DNA of 51,001 nucleotides from Bacteroidales bacterium (lineage in GTDB: Bacteria > Bacteroidota > Bacteroidia > Bacteroidales > F082), in the NCBI GenBank assembly GCA_017428285.1, contig JAFRRE010000119.1, positions 1-51,001 on the forward strand. The letters are read 5' to 3'. The position numbers and the translations under genes were made by a program. Of the stretch, positions 6,830-15,520 are shown piece after piece. Below the pieces are notes generated by a model. The model saw only the letters and a list, made by a program, of their open reading frames with translations, was not told the DNA's origin and searched no databases. How positions within the stretch are numbered: the first letter of the stretch is position 1; each line of letters starts with the position of its first letter.

Positions 6830-8479
6830 TTAGAACTTCACGAACTTCGATACTGCCGTCGTGCCGTTGGCATAGCGGACGTTGATGAAGTAGACACCGT
6901 TGACAAGTTCGTTAACATCGAGTTGAGCTTCGCCAGCAGTGGCATTCATCTCGCTCACCTTGCGACCCGTCATGTCGAAGACACTGACTTGGGCATCGCT
7001 TTCAAGCGTAAACGACACTTGCTCGCGAGCGGGATTGGGATAGAGGCTGACTGATTGGATGTTGTTCTCATTCACCGAGGTCGTAGCCTTACCTATCAAC
7101 TTCACGTAGTCAATCTCCCATGAAGCAGCAGCCTCATTAGTGCTAGTGTACTTGAAAGCAAAGTGATAGTGTCCAGGGATGATCTCATCAATGACAAACG
7201 TGCCCGATTCCACCCACTCATAGTTACCCGTCGAAAGATCGAAGGCATCGGTGATGTCAAGCCAAGTGTATTCACCAGGCTCATCTTGGCCGTCGTAATC
7301 CATGGAGACCAACACCTGAATGTCGGGACCTTCAAACTTCTTGGCCGTACGGAAATCAAATAGCAATTCCTCGTATAAGCCGCTTTGGATGTCGATGGTG
7401 GGACTGATCAGCCAGTCTTCATTTTGGTGAGGGGCTCCTTCAGCATAGCCGTTCATATTGGCGTAAGTTGTACCTTGGTAAATGCCTTGGTGCCAGCTTT
7501 GGTCGCCGTAGGCATCGTAGGCCGTAAATACGCCGAGGTCTTCATCAAAGTCTTCATTGAGCAAATACTCGATGTTTGCCGTAGTAGCATTTGCCATAGG
7601 ATAAGGAACATCCGTCAAATAGAGGATGCCGGCACCACTACCGGTATAGGGGAAAATAGCAAAATTATACGTGGTGTTGCCTTCCAAACCTCTAAAGGTC
7701 ACAGTTTGAATACCATCATTCACATTTAAGGCTAATGGGCCATCAGGAACTGGCGTGCCATTGGTGGGAACAGTGATGTTACCAGTCGAGGCTAGCACCA
7801 AATACTTGACATCACATGGAGCATCAATCCAGCCGAGGGTCACATCAACACCATCGACATGACTGACCGCAAAGTTGGTAGGATAGGCACATGGAGGAGT
7901 GGGCGGGACAGGAGCACCGCCAGCCTTATAGAAGCTGACACGCGTATCAATGTTGGATGTCTCGGAATAGCAACTGAAAAGCGGATCACCATTCGAGGTA
8001 TTAGGGTTGAAACGCATGTTGTTGCGGGTGTTTTCGCCTTGGGCAACGACTTCAGCTGTACCATCGTTATTGAAGGTAATGTTCCATTCGCCGTTGGCAT
8101 CAAGAGTTGTCTGGGTCTTCAGCTGGTTACCAGAGCTGCTGGCCGCGTACAGATAGCCACCTTTCACTTCATCGAATAAAGTCCATGCGCCAGCGTTTCC
8201 GCCCAAAGTGAATTGGAATACATCGGTCGAACTGTTAGGATCCGTGCCAAGGGTAACGGTGATAGCGTCGCCACTTTCTGTAACAACCACAGCATTACGG
8301 TTGTTGGATTTTTGGTAGCCCATCGCGAGAGCGCCAAAGTCATCGTGATGCGCCACGATAAGGTAGTTGGCACCTGGCTCAAGCTCAGAGGCCGAGGTGA
8401 CCTTTGCAAATGTCGTTTGAGCAATGCCGCTCAACGAAAGGAGCAGCATGGCCACTAATGAGAATAGAACTTTTTTCAT
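6830..8479 (-). CDS. T9SS-secreted protein with choice-of-anchor J-like domain
   Basis: A 549-residue exported protein. Signal peptide residues 1-20 (ends SLSGIAQ). Residues about 20-185 form a ricin-like or beta-rich region. A fibronectin-III-like stretch follows near 197-295. A jelly-roll region from about 305 to 465 contains NEDFDEDLGVF, GAPHQNEDWLISP and SWEIDYVKLIG, typical of choice-of-anchor J adhesion domains. The last 75 residues (SLYPNPAREQVSF to SKFVKF) are a T9SS type A sorting domain, so the protein is moved to the cell surface through the type IX system. No catalytic residues are seen; adhesion or glycan binding is the likely role. No good promoter element was found upstream; a family A repeat lies there. 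Confidence 0.85.
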   Translation of the reverse strand: MKKVLFSLVAMLLLSLSGIAQTTFAKVTSASELEPGANYLIVAHHDDFGALAMGYQKSNNRNAVVVTESGDAITVTLGTDPNSSTDVFQFTLGGNAGAWTLFDEVKGGYLYAASSSGNQLKTQTTLDANGEWNITFNNDGTAEVVAQGENTRNNMRFNPNTSNGDPLFSCYSETSNIDTRVSFYKAGGAPVPPTPPCAYPTNFAVSHVDGVDVTLGWIDAPCDVKYLVLASTGNITVPTNGTPVPDGPLALNVNDGIQTVTFRGLEGNTTYNFAIFPYTGSGAGILYLTDVPYPMANATTANIEYLLNEDFDEDLGVFTAYDAYGDQSWHQGIYQGTTYANMNGYAEGAPHQNEDWLISPTIDIQSGLYEELLFDFRTAKKFEGPDIQVLVSMDYDGQDEPGEYTWLDITDAFDLSTGNYEWVESGTFVIDEIIPGHYHFAFKYTSTNEAAASWEIDYVKLIGKATTSVNENNIQSVSLYPNPAREQVSFTLESDAQVSVFDMTGRKVSEMNATAGEAQLDVNELVNGVYFINVRYANGTTAVSKFVKF

Positions 8480-8526
8480 TTTCGTTAGATTTTATGTTTG
8501 ACAATTAGTTTGATTTCAAATTGTAG

Positions 8527-8600
8527 GTCGGGCTTTCGACAAGCTCAAGCACCTTCAAGGGCCGTAAAAGCCAAGGTCCCTGAGCTTGTCGAAGGGCCGT
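8527..8600. repeat. Palindromic repeat, family A
   Basis: Inverted arms GGGCTTTCGACAAGCTCAAG (from 8530) and CCCTGAGCTTGTCGAAGGG (to about 8597). The same family occurs at 4396, 34884 and 37479. It stands between the NifU-type gene and the T9SS protein gene. Confidence 0.85.
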
Positions 8601-8603
8601 TAA

Positions 8604-8861
8604 TTATAGGTCAAGGGTCTCAACATGCTCGACAGCCTTGATTTCGGGGATGACTTTCTTCATCACGGATTCGATGCCGTTTTTCAGGGTCATTTTGCTG
8701 TGGGGACAGTTGCCGCAGGCTCCTGTCAGTTCCACAATCACGGTGTTATCTTCGGTGAGTTCCACGAAGTTGACGTCACCGCCGTCCTGCTGGAGGTAGG
8801 GACGCACTTGTTCGAGGACGTTTTTGACTTTGCGCAATATCGTTTCTCTATCCATTTCCAT
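8604..8861 (-). CDS. NifU-type iron-sulfur scaffold (Nfu domain)
   Basis: An 85-residue single-domain Nfu protein. It carries a [4Fe-4S] cluster between subunits and hands it to client proteins. The signature is QDGGDVNFVEL followed by GACGNCPHS, giving the cluster-binding CxxC near residues 50-53, and an MTLKNGIE helix. There is no NifU N-terminal domain or A-type domain, as usual for stand-alone Nfu proteins. A second in-frame ATG at 8855 is equally plausible. The Mrp-type ATPase gene lies 34 bases upstream, so cluster carrier genes are grouped. Confidence 0.92.
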   Translation of the reverse strand: MEMDRETILRKVKNVLEQVRPYLQQDGGDVNFVELTEDNTVIVELTGACGNCPHSKMTLKNGIESVMKKVIPEIKAVEHVETLDL

Positions 8862-8863
8862 CA

Positions 8864-8897
8864 GTTGTTCAGTTGGTAGTTGTTCAGTTGTTCAGTT
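8864..8897. repeat. Short direct repeats TTGTTCAG
   Basis: The spacer between the Mrp and NifU genes is almost entirely made of TTGTTCAGTT copies (at about 8864, 8880 and 8889). Short low-complexity runs like this recur in the window (GTTTAGA at 9948 and 45380). Confidence 0.6.
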
Positions 8898-9912
8898 ATG
8901 CGTTGATAATCGCTTGTGCAATCTTGTCGAAGGCCTTGGTGACCGGCGAGTCAGCATCAAGGGCGAGCGGCGTACCGGCATCGCCACATTCGGCAATTTT
9001 TTCCGTAATTGGAATCTGACCCAAAAGCGGCACATCCAATTGCTCGGCAAACTGTTGACCTGTTTCCTTACCGAAGATGTAGTATTTCTTCTCAGGCATG
9101 TCGGAAGGCGTGAAGTAGGCCATGTTTTCCACCAAACCGTAAATCGGAATCTGCAAGGCTTCTTCCTTGAACATCATCGCGGCACGAAGCACATCGGCAA
9201 AAGCCACCTTCTGCGGCGTGGTCACGATGAGCGCGCCCGACACATTATATTGCTGGGCCAAAGTCAGTTGGATGTCGCCCGTTCCGGGAGGCATGTCGAC
9301 CACCATCCAATCAAGCTCACCCCAAAGGGTGTCGTTCATCAACTGGTTCAAGGCGCTAGTAGCCATGGGTCCACGCCAGATAAGCGGACGATCGGCATCG
9401 ACAAAGCAACCAATGCTCATCAACTTGATACCAAATCTTTCGAGAGGCACCATCACCGATTTGCCGTCTTTTTCGAAAGCGGCTGGCTGTTCGTCGACTA
9501 AGCCAAACATCATCGGCACAGAAGGGCCGTAGATATCGGCATCAATCAAACCTACGCGTTGGTTGGCGCGAGCCAAAGCGATGGCGAGGTTGGCTGCCAC
9601 TGTTGACTTGCCTACACCACCCTTCCCTGAAGCCACAGCGATGATGTGCTTCACCTTGGAAAGAGCCGTTTTCTCCTCCACCACCTTAATTTCGATGTCG
9701 ACATCGCCAAAAACCTCGGTCAGTGTTCGCTTGGCACCATTCACCAAGATATCATTCTTCGGGTCGTTGGCATGTTCCATAACGAGGTCGAAACGGATGG
9801 CGTTGTCTCTAACCATCAAGTTTTCAACCATATTCAATGCAATGATATTATCCCCTTTGGGAAAATAGATGACGTCCTTCAGGACTTCCTGAACATTCTC
9901 TTTATTTAGCAT
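8896..9912 (-). CDS. apbC: Mrp/ApbC-type iron-sulfur carrier ATPase
   Basis: A 338-residue P-loop NTPase of the Mrp/NBP35 family, a cytoplasmic carrier that loads [4Fe-4S] clusters onto apo-enzymes. The N-terminal 95 residues form a MIP18/DUF59 domain. The deviant Walker A SGKGGVGKST is near residues 94-103, followed by DADIYGPS, DMPPGTGD and the C-terminal ENMAYF strand. The C-terminal CxxC that binds the bridging cluster in many homologues is absent: ENMAYFTPSDMPEKK occupies its position. I believe this variant is common in Bacteroidota. A TACCTTTG promoter element lies 22 bases upstream, and the NifU-type gene follows. Confidence 0.93.
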   Translation of the reverse strand: MLNKENVQEVLKDVIYFPKGDNIIALNMVENLMVRDNAIRFDLVMEHANDPKNDILVNGAKRTLTEVFGDVDIEIKVVEEKTALSKVKHIIAVASGKGGVGKSTVAANLAIALARANQRVGLIDADIYGPSVPMMFGLVDEQPAAFEKDGKSVMVPLERFGIKLMSIGCFVDADRPLIWRGPMATSALNQLMNDTLWGELDWMVVDMPPGTGDIQLTLAQQYNVSGALIVTTPQKVAFADVLRAAMMFKEEALQIPIYGLVENMAYFTPSDMPEKKYYIFGKETGQQFAEQLDVPLLGQIPITEKIAECGDAGTPLALDADSPVTKAFDKIAQAIINA

Positions 9913-9933
9913 GAGTTTAAACTATTATCGCTG

Positions 9934-9941
9934 CAAAGGTA
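9934..9941 (-). promoter_or_regulatory. -7 element of the apbC gene
   Basis: TACCTTTG on the minus strand, 22 bases before the ATG at 9912. It marks an independent start of transcription downstream of the C10 peptidase gene. Confidence 0.6.
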
Positions 9942-9986
9942 ATAAATAGTTTAGACTTTATGGTTTAGAGTTTAGAGTTTTTTTAC

Positions 9987-12524
9987 TTAATGTACAATTG
10001 TGATACGTTTGGAAAATAATCCTTTTTCCGTCTTGACACGCAGCAGATACAATCCTTCAGACATGTTTTGAAGATCAATAGTCGTTTGGTTTTCTGCGAC
10101 TTCTTTCTGTATCAAACACTGTCCCAAAGCATTGTAAACCAAAACTTGGGTCATACCATCCGCTTCGATGGTGACAAGATCTTTTGTCGGATTGGGATAC
10201 ACCTTCACCAAAGCCTTGTTTTCATCCATACCCGTGGGCGAGTAATACGCATGTAACTCAAACTCGTTAGAATGGTATTTTCTATTGGCAGGAGAGGATG
10301 TACAGTCCATGTCATGATAATAGGCATAGAGACGATAGTAGTAGTCGCCTTCCTCCGACAGCGTATTGTCCGTGAAAGTCACCGCAGTCGCATTCAACAC
10401 CTTGATGCGATGGTATTCGCCATCGCCTTCTTTTCTGAAAAGGAAATAACCCGAAAAACCCTCGTTAGGCTGTGGAGCTTCCCATTTCAACTTGACCTTG
10501 TAACTGTCGGTATACTCGAAATCCAAGTTGCGTGGTGGATAGCAAGGACCAGCCGTGGCGCACGACTCATTGGAGTAATCGCCGCTCTCACCACCCTCGC
10601 AGAGCACGCCCACACGGTAGCAATGACCGCCCATCGCCACCGCTTCATCCAAAAAGGCATTGCCTGATGGAATGAGGCGATAAAGCAAATCGTCACGATA
10701 GATCTGATAGCCATAACCCGCATGCTCAACGTCATCCCAAGTAAGCAAAATAGCATCACCTTGAGCAGTAGCAACAAGATTCTTGGGCGTGTCGCAGGTC
10801 ATATCGTTTCCACAACCATTATTGGTCTCGAAGAAAACACCTGAAGACAAGTCATCGGAAGAGCCTGAATAGGAATACACGGTCTCCCCGTTGGCATCTT
10901 TGATGACAAAAGCCATTTGGCTGACGGTTTCCTCAGGTGCCGTCCACACAAAGCTCAAACGCCCCAAAGGCAACTCCGGTTCAATCTGAACTGCGGCAGA
11001 AGTGGTGGTCGTCATTCGAGTGATTTCGCGTCCCGTGGCAGAACACACTGTGAGCGTGCCACCTTTCCATCCTTGAGCGTCGTTAGAAGTCATAATGACA
11101 CGCCAGTTACAGGATGGTCCAACCATGACTTTCATGACATTGGCATGTTTTCCGACGCGACCGTTGGCGACAACATACACCGCATAGTGAAACACATCAT
11201 AGCGCGGCACATCGACATCTTCAAATTCCATCATGGCACCGGGAACCACATCGGTCAAAGTCGCGATGACTTCATTGTCGCGCAACACCACAACCCGTTC
11301 AATTGCATTTATCGGAGTGCTGTCAAGGGTCGCAGTAGGATTGGTCCAACTGAGGTGCACCTTGAGGTCAGTATCGGAAACGGGAACCGCCATAAACTCC
11401 GAGGGAACCGAAGGAGTCTGGTTGTATACCTCAGAGGGAACAAAGTTGAACATAGCGTCGGCGGGATTGGTGTAGGGCGCATCATCGATGAGATACCAAC
11501 CGTCACTGCTGCCACCCCAACCCAAATTGAAGTGAAACATATCGAAATCATCGTAACCATCGCACACGAATGCGTGGCAGCCACCATTGTCGCAGCCACC
11601 GTAATACATCGGCCAACCCATATCGAATTGTTCGCGCACCATAGTCTTCCATATCTCAGTCTCATAGTCGTTGCGTCTGAGTTGCACGATGGCATCGCAA
11701 TAGTCGAAATAGGTATTCATAGCATTAGGGATGGGGCCAGAAGCACCGCCGCTGCCATCAGGGCCATAGCCCATGTCAATGGTCACACCGCAGTGGAAGC
11801 ACAACGTTCCCGTGGCTAGTTTCTCGGCCTCAGATGAGTTGCTGTTCAGAACATTGGGCATATTGTCCCAGTCGTAGGTTGTGTTTCCGAAATCGGCACA
11901 AATCTCTCCATAATCGTCATGATAGTAGCAATGGTTGCCGATGCCTTGGGCGGGATAAGCCCAGAAGCGCATCAGCTGCGACATGGCCGTAGCAAGACAA
12001 CCCACGATGGCATGGCCGCCCGATCCAGCCGGGTCTTCGGGACAGCAATAATTGTACGGATAAGTCTGATTCCATTTGGTTTGGCAGAAATAGCCCGTAC
12101 CGCGACCGCCGTGACGTGAGATGAGCCGTCCATGCTCAAGCACCGAAGCCCATTCAGCAGCCACATCGGGAGTGGCGACGGCATAACGCAGCTGCCACAT
12201 ACACTCCGCTACGCCATCCAGATAATAGGATAACGCAGGTGGAATGTTGGAAGCATCGAAGGCCGATTGATCGGAGTAGCCAATGACAGGACGGTGCGCA
12301 TCATCGCCCGCGATAATGATGAAACTGTGTTCATCGAGATTGAATACATAGTACGCCTCATTCTGACCCGTGTAAACGAGTTCGGGCATAGTGCGTTCCA
12401 TCGCAAATTGTGTAGTGGCAAATCTCTGGGCCGCAGTCAAGGCGAGGCTGCGGTCGATGGGTCTGGCTTGAAGGATTGTTATGCTGAAGACAAGCACAAC
12501 AACAAAAAAATGGATTTTTTTCAT
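9987..12524 (-). CDS. C10 (streptopain-like) cysteine peptidase, T9SS-secreted
   Basis: An 845-residue secreted peptidase. Signal peptide residues 1-20, then a Spi-like propeptide (ALTAAQRFATTQF to about 140). The C10 catalytic domain covers about 145-375, with nucleophile Cys176 in AIVGCLATAMSQ, catalytic His317 in GCHAFVCDGYD and the HFNLGWGG segment at 331-338. Two fibronectin-III-like domains follow (about 375-470 and 590-770). The last 80 residues (KVYPNPTKDLVTI to SKRITIVH) are a T9SS type A sorting domain. The family includes streptopain, Prevotella interpain and Bacteroides Bfp proteases. The kinase gene at 12565-13974 ends 40 bases upstream and no promoter element is visible between them, so the protease may be co-transcribed with the signalling genes. 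Confidence 0.92.
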   Translation of the reverse strand: MKKIHFFVVVLVFSITILQARPIDRSLALTAAQRFATTQFAMERTMPELVYTGQNEAYYVFNLDEHSFIIIAGDDAHRPVIGYSDQSAFDASNIPPALSYYLDGVAECMWQLRYAVATPDVAAEWASVLEHGRLISRHGGRGTGYFCQTKWNQTYPYNYCCPEDPAGSGGHAIVGCLATAMSQLMRFWAYPAQGIGNHCYYHDDYGEICADFGNTTYDWDNMPNVLNSNSSEAEKLATGTLCFHCGVTIDMGYGPDGSGGASGPIPNAMNTYFDYCDAIVQLRRNDYETEIWKTMVREQFDMGWPMYYGGCDNGGCHAFVCDGYDDFDMFHFNLGWGGSSDGWYLIDDAPYTNPADAMFNFVPSEVYNQTPSVPSEFMAVPVSDTDLKVHLSWTNPTATLDSTPINAIERVVVLRDNEVIATLTDVVPGAMMEFEDVDVPRYDVFHYAVYVVANGRVGKHANVMKVMVGPSCNWRVIMTSNDAQGWKGGTLTVCSATGREITRMTTTTSAAVQIEPELPLGRLSFVWTAPEETVSQMAFVIKDANGETVYSYSGSSDDLSSGVFFETNNGCGNDMTCDTPKNLVATAQGDAILLTWDDVEHAGYGYQIYRDDLLYRLIPSGNAFLDEAVAMGGHCYRVGVLCEGGESGDYSNESCATAGPCYPPRNLDFEYTDSYKVKLKWEAPQPNEGFSGYFLFRKEGDGEYHRIKVLNATAVTFTDNTLSEEGDYYYRLYAYYHDMDCTSSPANRKYHSNEFELHAYYSPTGMDENKALVKVYPNPTKDLVTIEADGMTQVLVYNALGQCLIQKEVAENQTTIDLQNMSEGLYLLRVKTEKGLFSKRITIVH

Positions 12525-12564
12525 GCTGTTATTACATTAAAATAAAGACAATACTAGTCGCTAA

Positions 12565-13974
12565 TCAATCCGGCTTATATTCCTTTCCGTATTCTTTTTG
12601 GTATTCCTTAATCAAGTTTGTATTGGCCCTCTCAGTACGATTGAGAATAGCATCCGTAACGTTGTAGTCACGATAGTACCAGCTGAATTGGCTGAAGTAT
12701 CGGTCGAGCTCATCAGATTTGAAGACATAACCATGCTTGGCATAGATGCTGTTGCGCAAATAGGTCAATTCACGCGCCGAGAGTCCCGACAAATCACTCT
12801 TGTTTAATTTTCTGGTACTCAAGTCCATATTAAGCAGCCGCTCATAATGTTGGGAGGTCGTTCCCGATGAAGTGGTTTGCTGACTCTGTTCTGTGTTGTA
12901 ATAGCTTGGCTGTTGTACGGTATTCCTGTCGTCTTTATTACGGGTCAACAACATAATGATGATGATAAGAGCAATAACTCCTGCGATGATGCCGGCAACA
13001 AGTCCCCCTTTGCTTTTCTTTTCTTCAACGTTGGTTTCCACAGTTGGTTCAGCTATTCGAGTTGGCTCTGCAGGTACCACGGGGCGAGGCTGTTGGGAAG
13101 CAGGGGTATCCTTTGCCTTGCCCAAAAGGTCTGACATGAACTCGCTCACGGATTGGTAACGGTCTTCAGGCTTGAACTCCATCGCTTTCATGATGGTCTG
13201 ACTCACTTCCACGGGGATGCTCGGGTCGAGTTCATGAGGTGAAGGCATCTGCTCCATCGTACGGGTGGTGACGTCCATGGGGCGTTGACCCGTCAACAGG
13301 AAGTAGAATACGCCGCCCATGGCGTAGATGTCGGTGTAGTTGCCTTTCTTGCCTGTGGCCGTATATTGCTCGATAGGAGCATAGCCTAAGGTAAGGATGG
13401 TGGTGTGACGTTGCACCTCGTCATGCACAAACTCACGTGCCGAACCAAAGTCAATCAGCACGATGCGGTTGTCGGGCGTGACAATGATATTGTCGGGCTT
13501 GATATCGCGATGCAACACATGCTTGCTATGGATATAAGCCACAGCCTCGCCCAGTTGCCCCATGCAGTTGACAGCATAATCGTAACTCATCTTGCCATTA
13601 CGTTCAACGAGTTGCTGCAGCGTGGTGCCTTCCACAAATTCCATGACAATGTAGGAAGTGTTGTTTTCATCAAAGATATCGTTCACCCTGACCACATGGG
13701 GATGGTTCAAGGCAGCCAAAGTGCGGGCCTCATCGGCAAAACGACTCTTCAGTTTGGCATAAACTTCAGGATCTATTTCTTGCAATGAAACGGTATTGTG
13801 GTCGCCTTCACGCAAACACTTGCCGTTGATAAAAAACTCCTTGATGGCATAATGGCAGTCCAAATCGCGGTGCTTCACATAATATGTGATACCAAACCCG
13901 CCAATGCCAAGCACCTTTTCGATAATATAGCGGCCACCACCTAAAGTAGCGCCAATGTCTAATGATTGTTTCAT
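12565..13974 (-). CDS. Membrane Ser/Thr kinase with extracytoplasmic YARHG domain
   Basis: A 469-residue transmembrane receptor-type kinase. The N-terminal Hanks kinase (about 15-285) has a complete set of motifs: GIGGFGITY loop, AIKEF with Lys45, HRDIKPDN with Asp157, and DFG 175-177. A Pro-rich linker leads to one membrane helix at about 324-343. The outside part ends in a YARHG-type domain (about 400-465) with LTYLRNSIYAKHGYVF and WYYRDYN, followed by LNRTERANTNLIKEYQ. YARHG domains are extracellular modules of unknown ligand, so this could sense the cell envelope. It lies inside the FHA/PP2C island, 35 bases after the hydrolase gene; the phosphatase at 16973 is its likely antagonist by context. 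Confidence 0.9.
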   Translation of the reverse strand: MKQSLDIGATLGGGRYIIEKVLGIGGFGITYYVKHRDLDCHYAIKEFFINGKCLREGDHNTVSLQEIDPEVYAKLKSRFADEARTLAALNHPHVVRVNDIFDENNTSYIVMEFVEGTTLQQLVERNGKMSYDYAVNCMGQLGEAVAYIHSKHVLHRDIKPDNIIVTPDNRIVLIDFGSAREFVHDEVQRHTTILTLGYAPIEQYTATGKKGNYTDIYAMGGVFYFLLTGQRPMDVTTRTMEQMPSPHELDPSIPVEVSQTIMKAMEFKPEDRYQSVSEFMSDLLGKAKDTPASQQPRPVVPAEPTRIAEPTVETNVEEKKSKGGLVAGIIAGVIALIIIIMLLTRNKDDRNTVQQPSYYNTEQSQQTTSSGTTSQHYERLLNMDLSTRKLNKSDLSGLSARELTYLRNSIYAKHGYVFKSDELDRYFSQFSWYYRDYNVTDAILNRTERANTNLIKEYQKEYGKEYKPD

Positions 13975-14009
13975 AGTTCTTTTTGTTTGTATTATTTACT
14001 CAATTATTC

Positions 14010-14708
14010 CTACTTTTCTTCAAACACACCTCCAAGAAACCGCTCCACTACTTCATTGAAGGCCTTTGGACATTTGTTCGCCACAAAATGGTCACCCTCA
14101 ATGATTTCCAGCTTTGCATTGGGCAAACTCTTGTAAATAAGCCGTGTATGCGATTCCTTGATCATGTCCTTTGTGCCTGCCACAACCAACACGGGCATTG
14201 TCAGGCGAGCCAATTCAGAAGGCTCAATGTGCGGCTCGTTCACCATCAGAGCGAGCATTTCGGCGTTTTGTTTGGCTTTCTCGGACTTCTTCGCAAATAG
14301 CTTTGCGATACGGTAGCCGATTTCGATGGGCCATTGGTATAGCGGCCTTACACCGCTCGGAAACAGGTTTGCGCCATCAATGATCAATTTTTCGACCCTT
14401 TCTGGGTATTTCAACGCAAAGGTCAAAGCAATATTACCACCATCGGAAAAGCCCAATAAAATGGCTTTTCCGATGGTATTTTGATCCATAAAGTCGTGCA
14501 AGTCCTCAGCAAACTGGACAATGGTGAAAGGCTTCTCCCCTCTCGGCGACTGTCCATGACCGCGTGTATCCATGGCTATGACGCGATATTCTCTTGCAAA
14601 ACAGGGTATCTGATGCTCAAAATAGTCGCAGTTCTCGCCATTGCCGTGGAGCAAAATGAGTGGCTTGCCTTGGCCTTGTTCGACGTAATGAAGCTGGATG
14701 TCAAGCAT
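14010..14708 (-). CDS. Alpha/beta hydrolase
   Basis: A 232-residue hydrolase of the alpha/beta fold. LLHGNGENCDYF is the oxyanion-hole loop, GFSDGG the nucleophile elbow with the catalytic Ser near residue 93, AGTKDMI carries the acidic residue, and GDHF the catalytic His near the C-terminus. No signal peptide; substrate unknown (esterase or similar). The start is the ATG at 14708, which overlaps the TGA of the FHA gene as TGATG; the reading frame also offers a TTG one codon earlier. This translational coupling ties the enzyme to the FHA/kinase island, where it is the only small-molecule enzyme. Confidence 0.85.
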   Translation of the reverse strand: MLDIQLHYVEQGQGKPLILLHGNGENCDYFEHQIPCFAREYRVIAMDTRGHGQSPRGEKPFTIVQFAEDLHDFMDQNTIGKAILLGFSDGGNIALTFALKYPERVEKLIIDGANLFPSGVRPLYQWPIEIGYRIAKLFAKKSEKAKQNAEMLALMVNEPHIEPSELARLTMPVLVVAGTKDMIKESHTRLIYKSLPNAKLEIIEGDHFVANKCPKAFNEVVERFLGGVFEEK

Positions 14709-15232
14709 CAATAGTAGTCATACGAGTCAAACGCGCCACCAATTGCACCAATCGTTCCAGCGATGATGGTAATGTAGATGATTGTTATCACAAGAGAGAT
14801 GATAGAAATGATCAAACCTGCAATAGCCAATCCTTTCTGCTTGCCGCCCATCTTTTTGGCCTTCGAGAGACCTATGATCGAGAAGATAAGGCCCAGAGGC
14901 GAAATGAGGAAAGCGAAGATGAAGCCCAAGATAGCGAAAACGTTGGAGCCCGAGGATTGTTGTTGAGCAGCAGGTGCCGGCTCACTCGTGCCACCGCCAA
15001 TCATGTTCCAGTTCAGCACTTCCCTACCGGCAAACATGATGATGTCGCCACGGTTGATGGGGAACGATGCATTGTGAACCCTGTTGCCGTTGACCAAAGT
15101 GCCATTAGTGCTGTGGTCGATGAGTGTGTAAGTGCCGTTGTTTTCCACGATTTCTGCGTGGTCGTTGCTGACTTCCGGATTCGAGTAGCAAATGGTCTTT
15201 CCGGGCCTTCTTCCAATAGTATAAGTATTCAT
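14708..15232 (-). CDS. FHA protein with C-terminal double-membrane-helix (DUF4190-like) region
   Basis: A 174-residue protein. Residues 1-75 form a forkhead-associated domain that should bind phosphothreonine: TIGRRPGK, SNDHAEI and STNGTLVNGNRV are the key loops. After a short Ala/Gln linker, two hydrophobic segments (about 98-120 and 135-165) flank the basic loop KAKKMGGKQKG, as in DUF4190 proteins, giving an FHA domain anchored at the inner membrane. Its FHA half is nearly identical to the gene at 15267 and its membrane half nearly identical to the gene at 15521, also at DNA level, so it looks like a mosaic of its neighbours. Confidence 0.88.
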   Translation of the reverse strand: MNTYTIGRRPGKTICYSNPEVSNDHAEIVENNGTYTLIDHSTNGTLVNGNRVHNASFPINRGDIIMFAGREVLNWNMIGGGTSEPAPAAQQQSSGSNVFAILGFIFAFLISPLGLIFSIIGLSKAKKMGGKQKGLAIAGLIISIISLVITIIYITIIAGTIGAIGGAFDSYDYY

Positions 15233-15266
15233 AATGATAAGATTTAGATGATTGTATTATAGATTA

Positions 15267-15506
15267 TTAGCTAATCAAGTTCCAGTTCAGAACTGCACCG
15301 CCACCAAACAAAATTACGTCGCCACGGTTGACGGGATACGATGCATTGTGAACCCTGTTGCCGTTGACCAAAGTACCGTTGGTGCTGTGGTCGATCAGGA
15401 GATAGCTGCCATTGTTCTCCACGATTTCCGCATGGTCATTGCTGACTTCCGGATTCGAGAAGCAAATGGTCTTTCCAGTTCTTCTTCCAATGGTATAAGT
15501 ATTCAT
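15267..15506 (-). CDS. Stand-alone FHA domain protein
   Basis: A 79-residue protein consisting only of an FHA domain: TIGRRTGKTI, SNDHAEI, STNGTLVNGNRV and a final strand GGAVLNWNLIS. It lacks the membrane region of its two neighbours and could act as a soluble phosphothreonine reader or competitor. About nine in ten residues match the FHA domain of the gene at 14708, and the DNA is similarly close, which points to recent duplication. Gaps to the flanking genes are 14 and 34 bases without promoter or terminator signals. Confidence 0.87.
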   Translation of the reverse strand: MNTYTIGRRTGKTICFSNPEVSNDHAEIVENNGSYLLIDHSTNGTLVNGNRVHNASYPVNRGDVILFGGGAVLNWNLIS

Positions 15507-15520
15507 AGTGTTTAGATTAA

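Noticed and set aside
8824..9501. 225-codon plus-strand ORF
   Set aside because: Antisense to the Mrp ATPase, whose motifs are unambiguous.
10917..11819. 300-codon plus-strand ORF
   Set aside because: Antisense to the C10 peptidase; it is rich in His and Arg as expected for a shadow frame.
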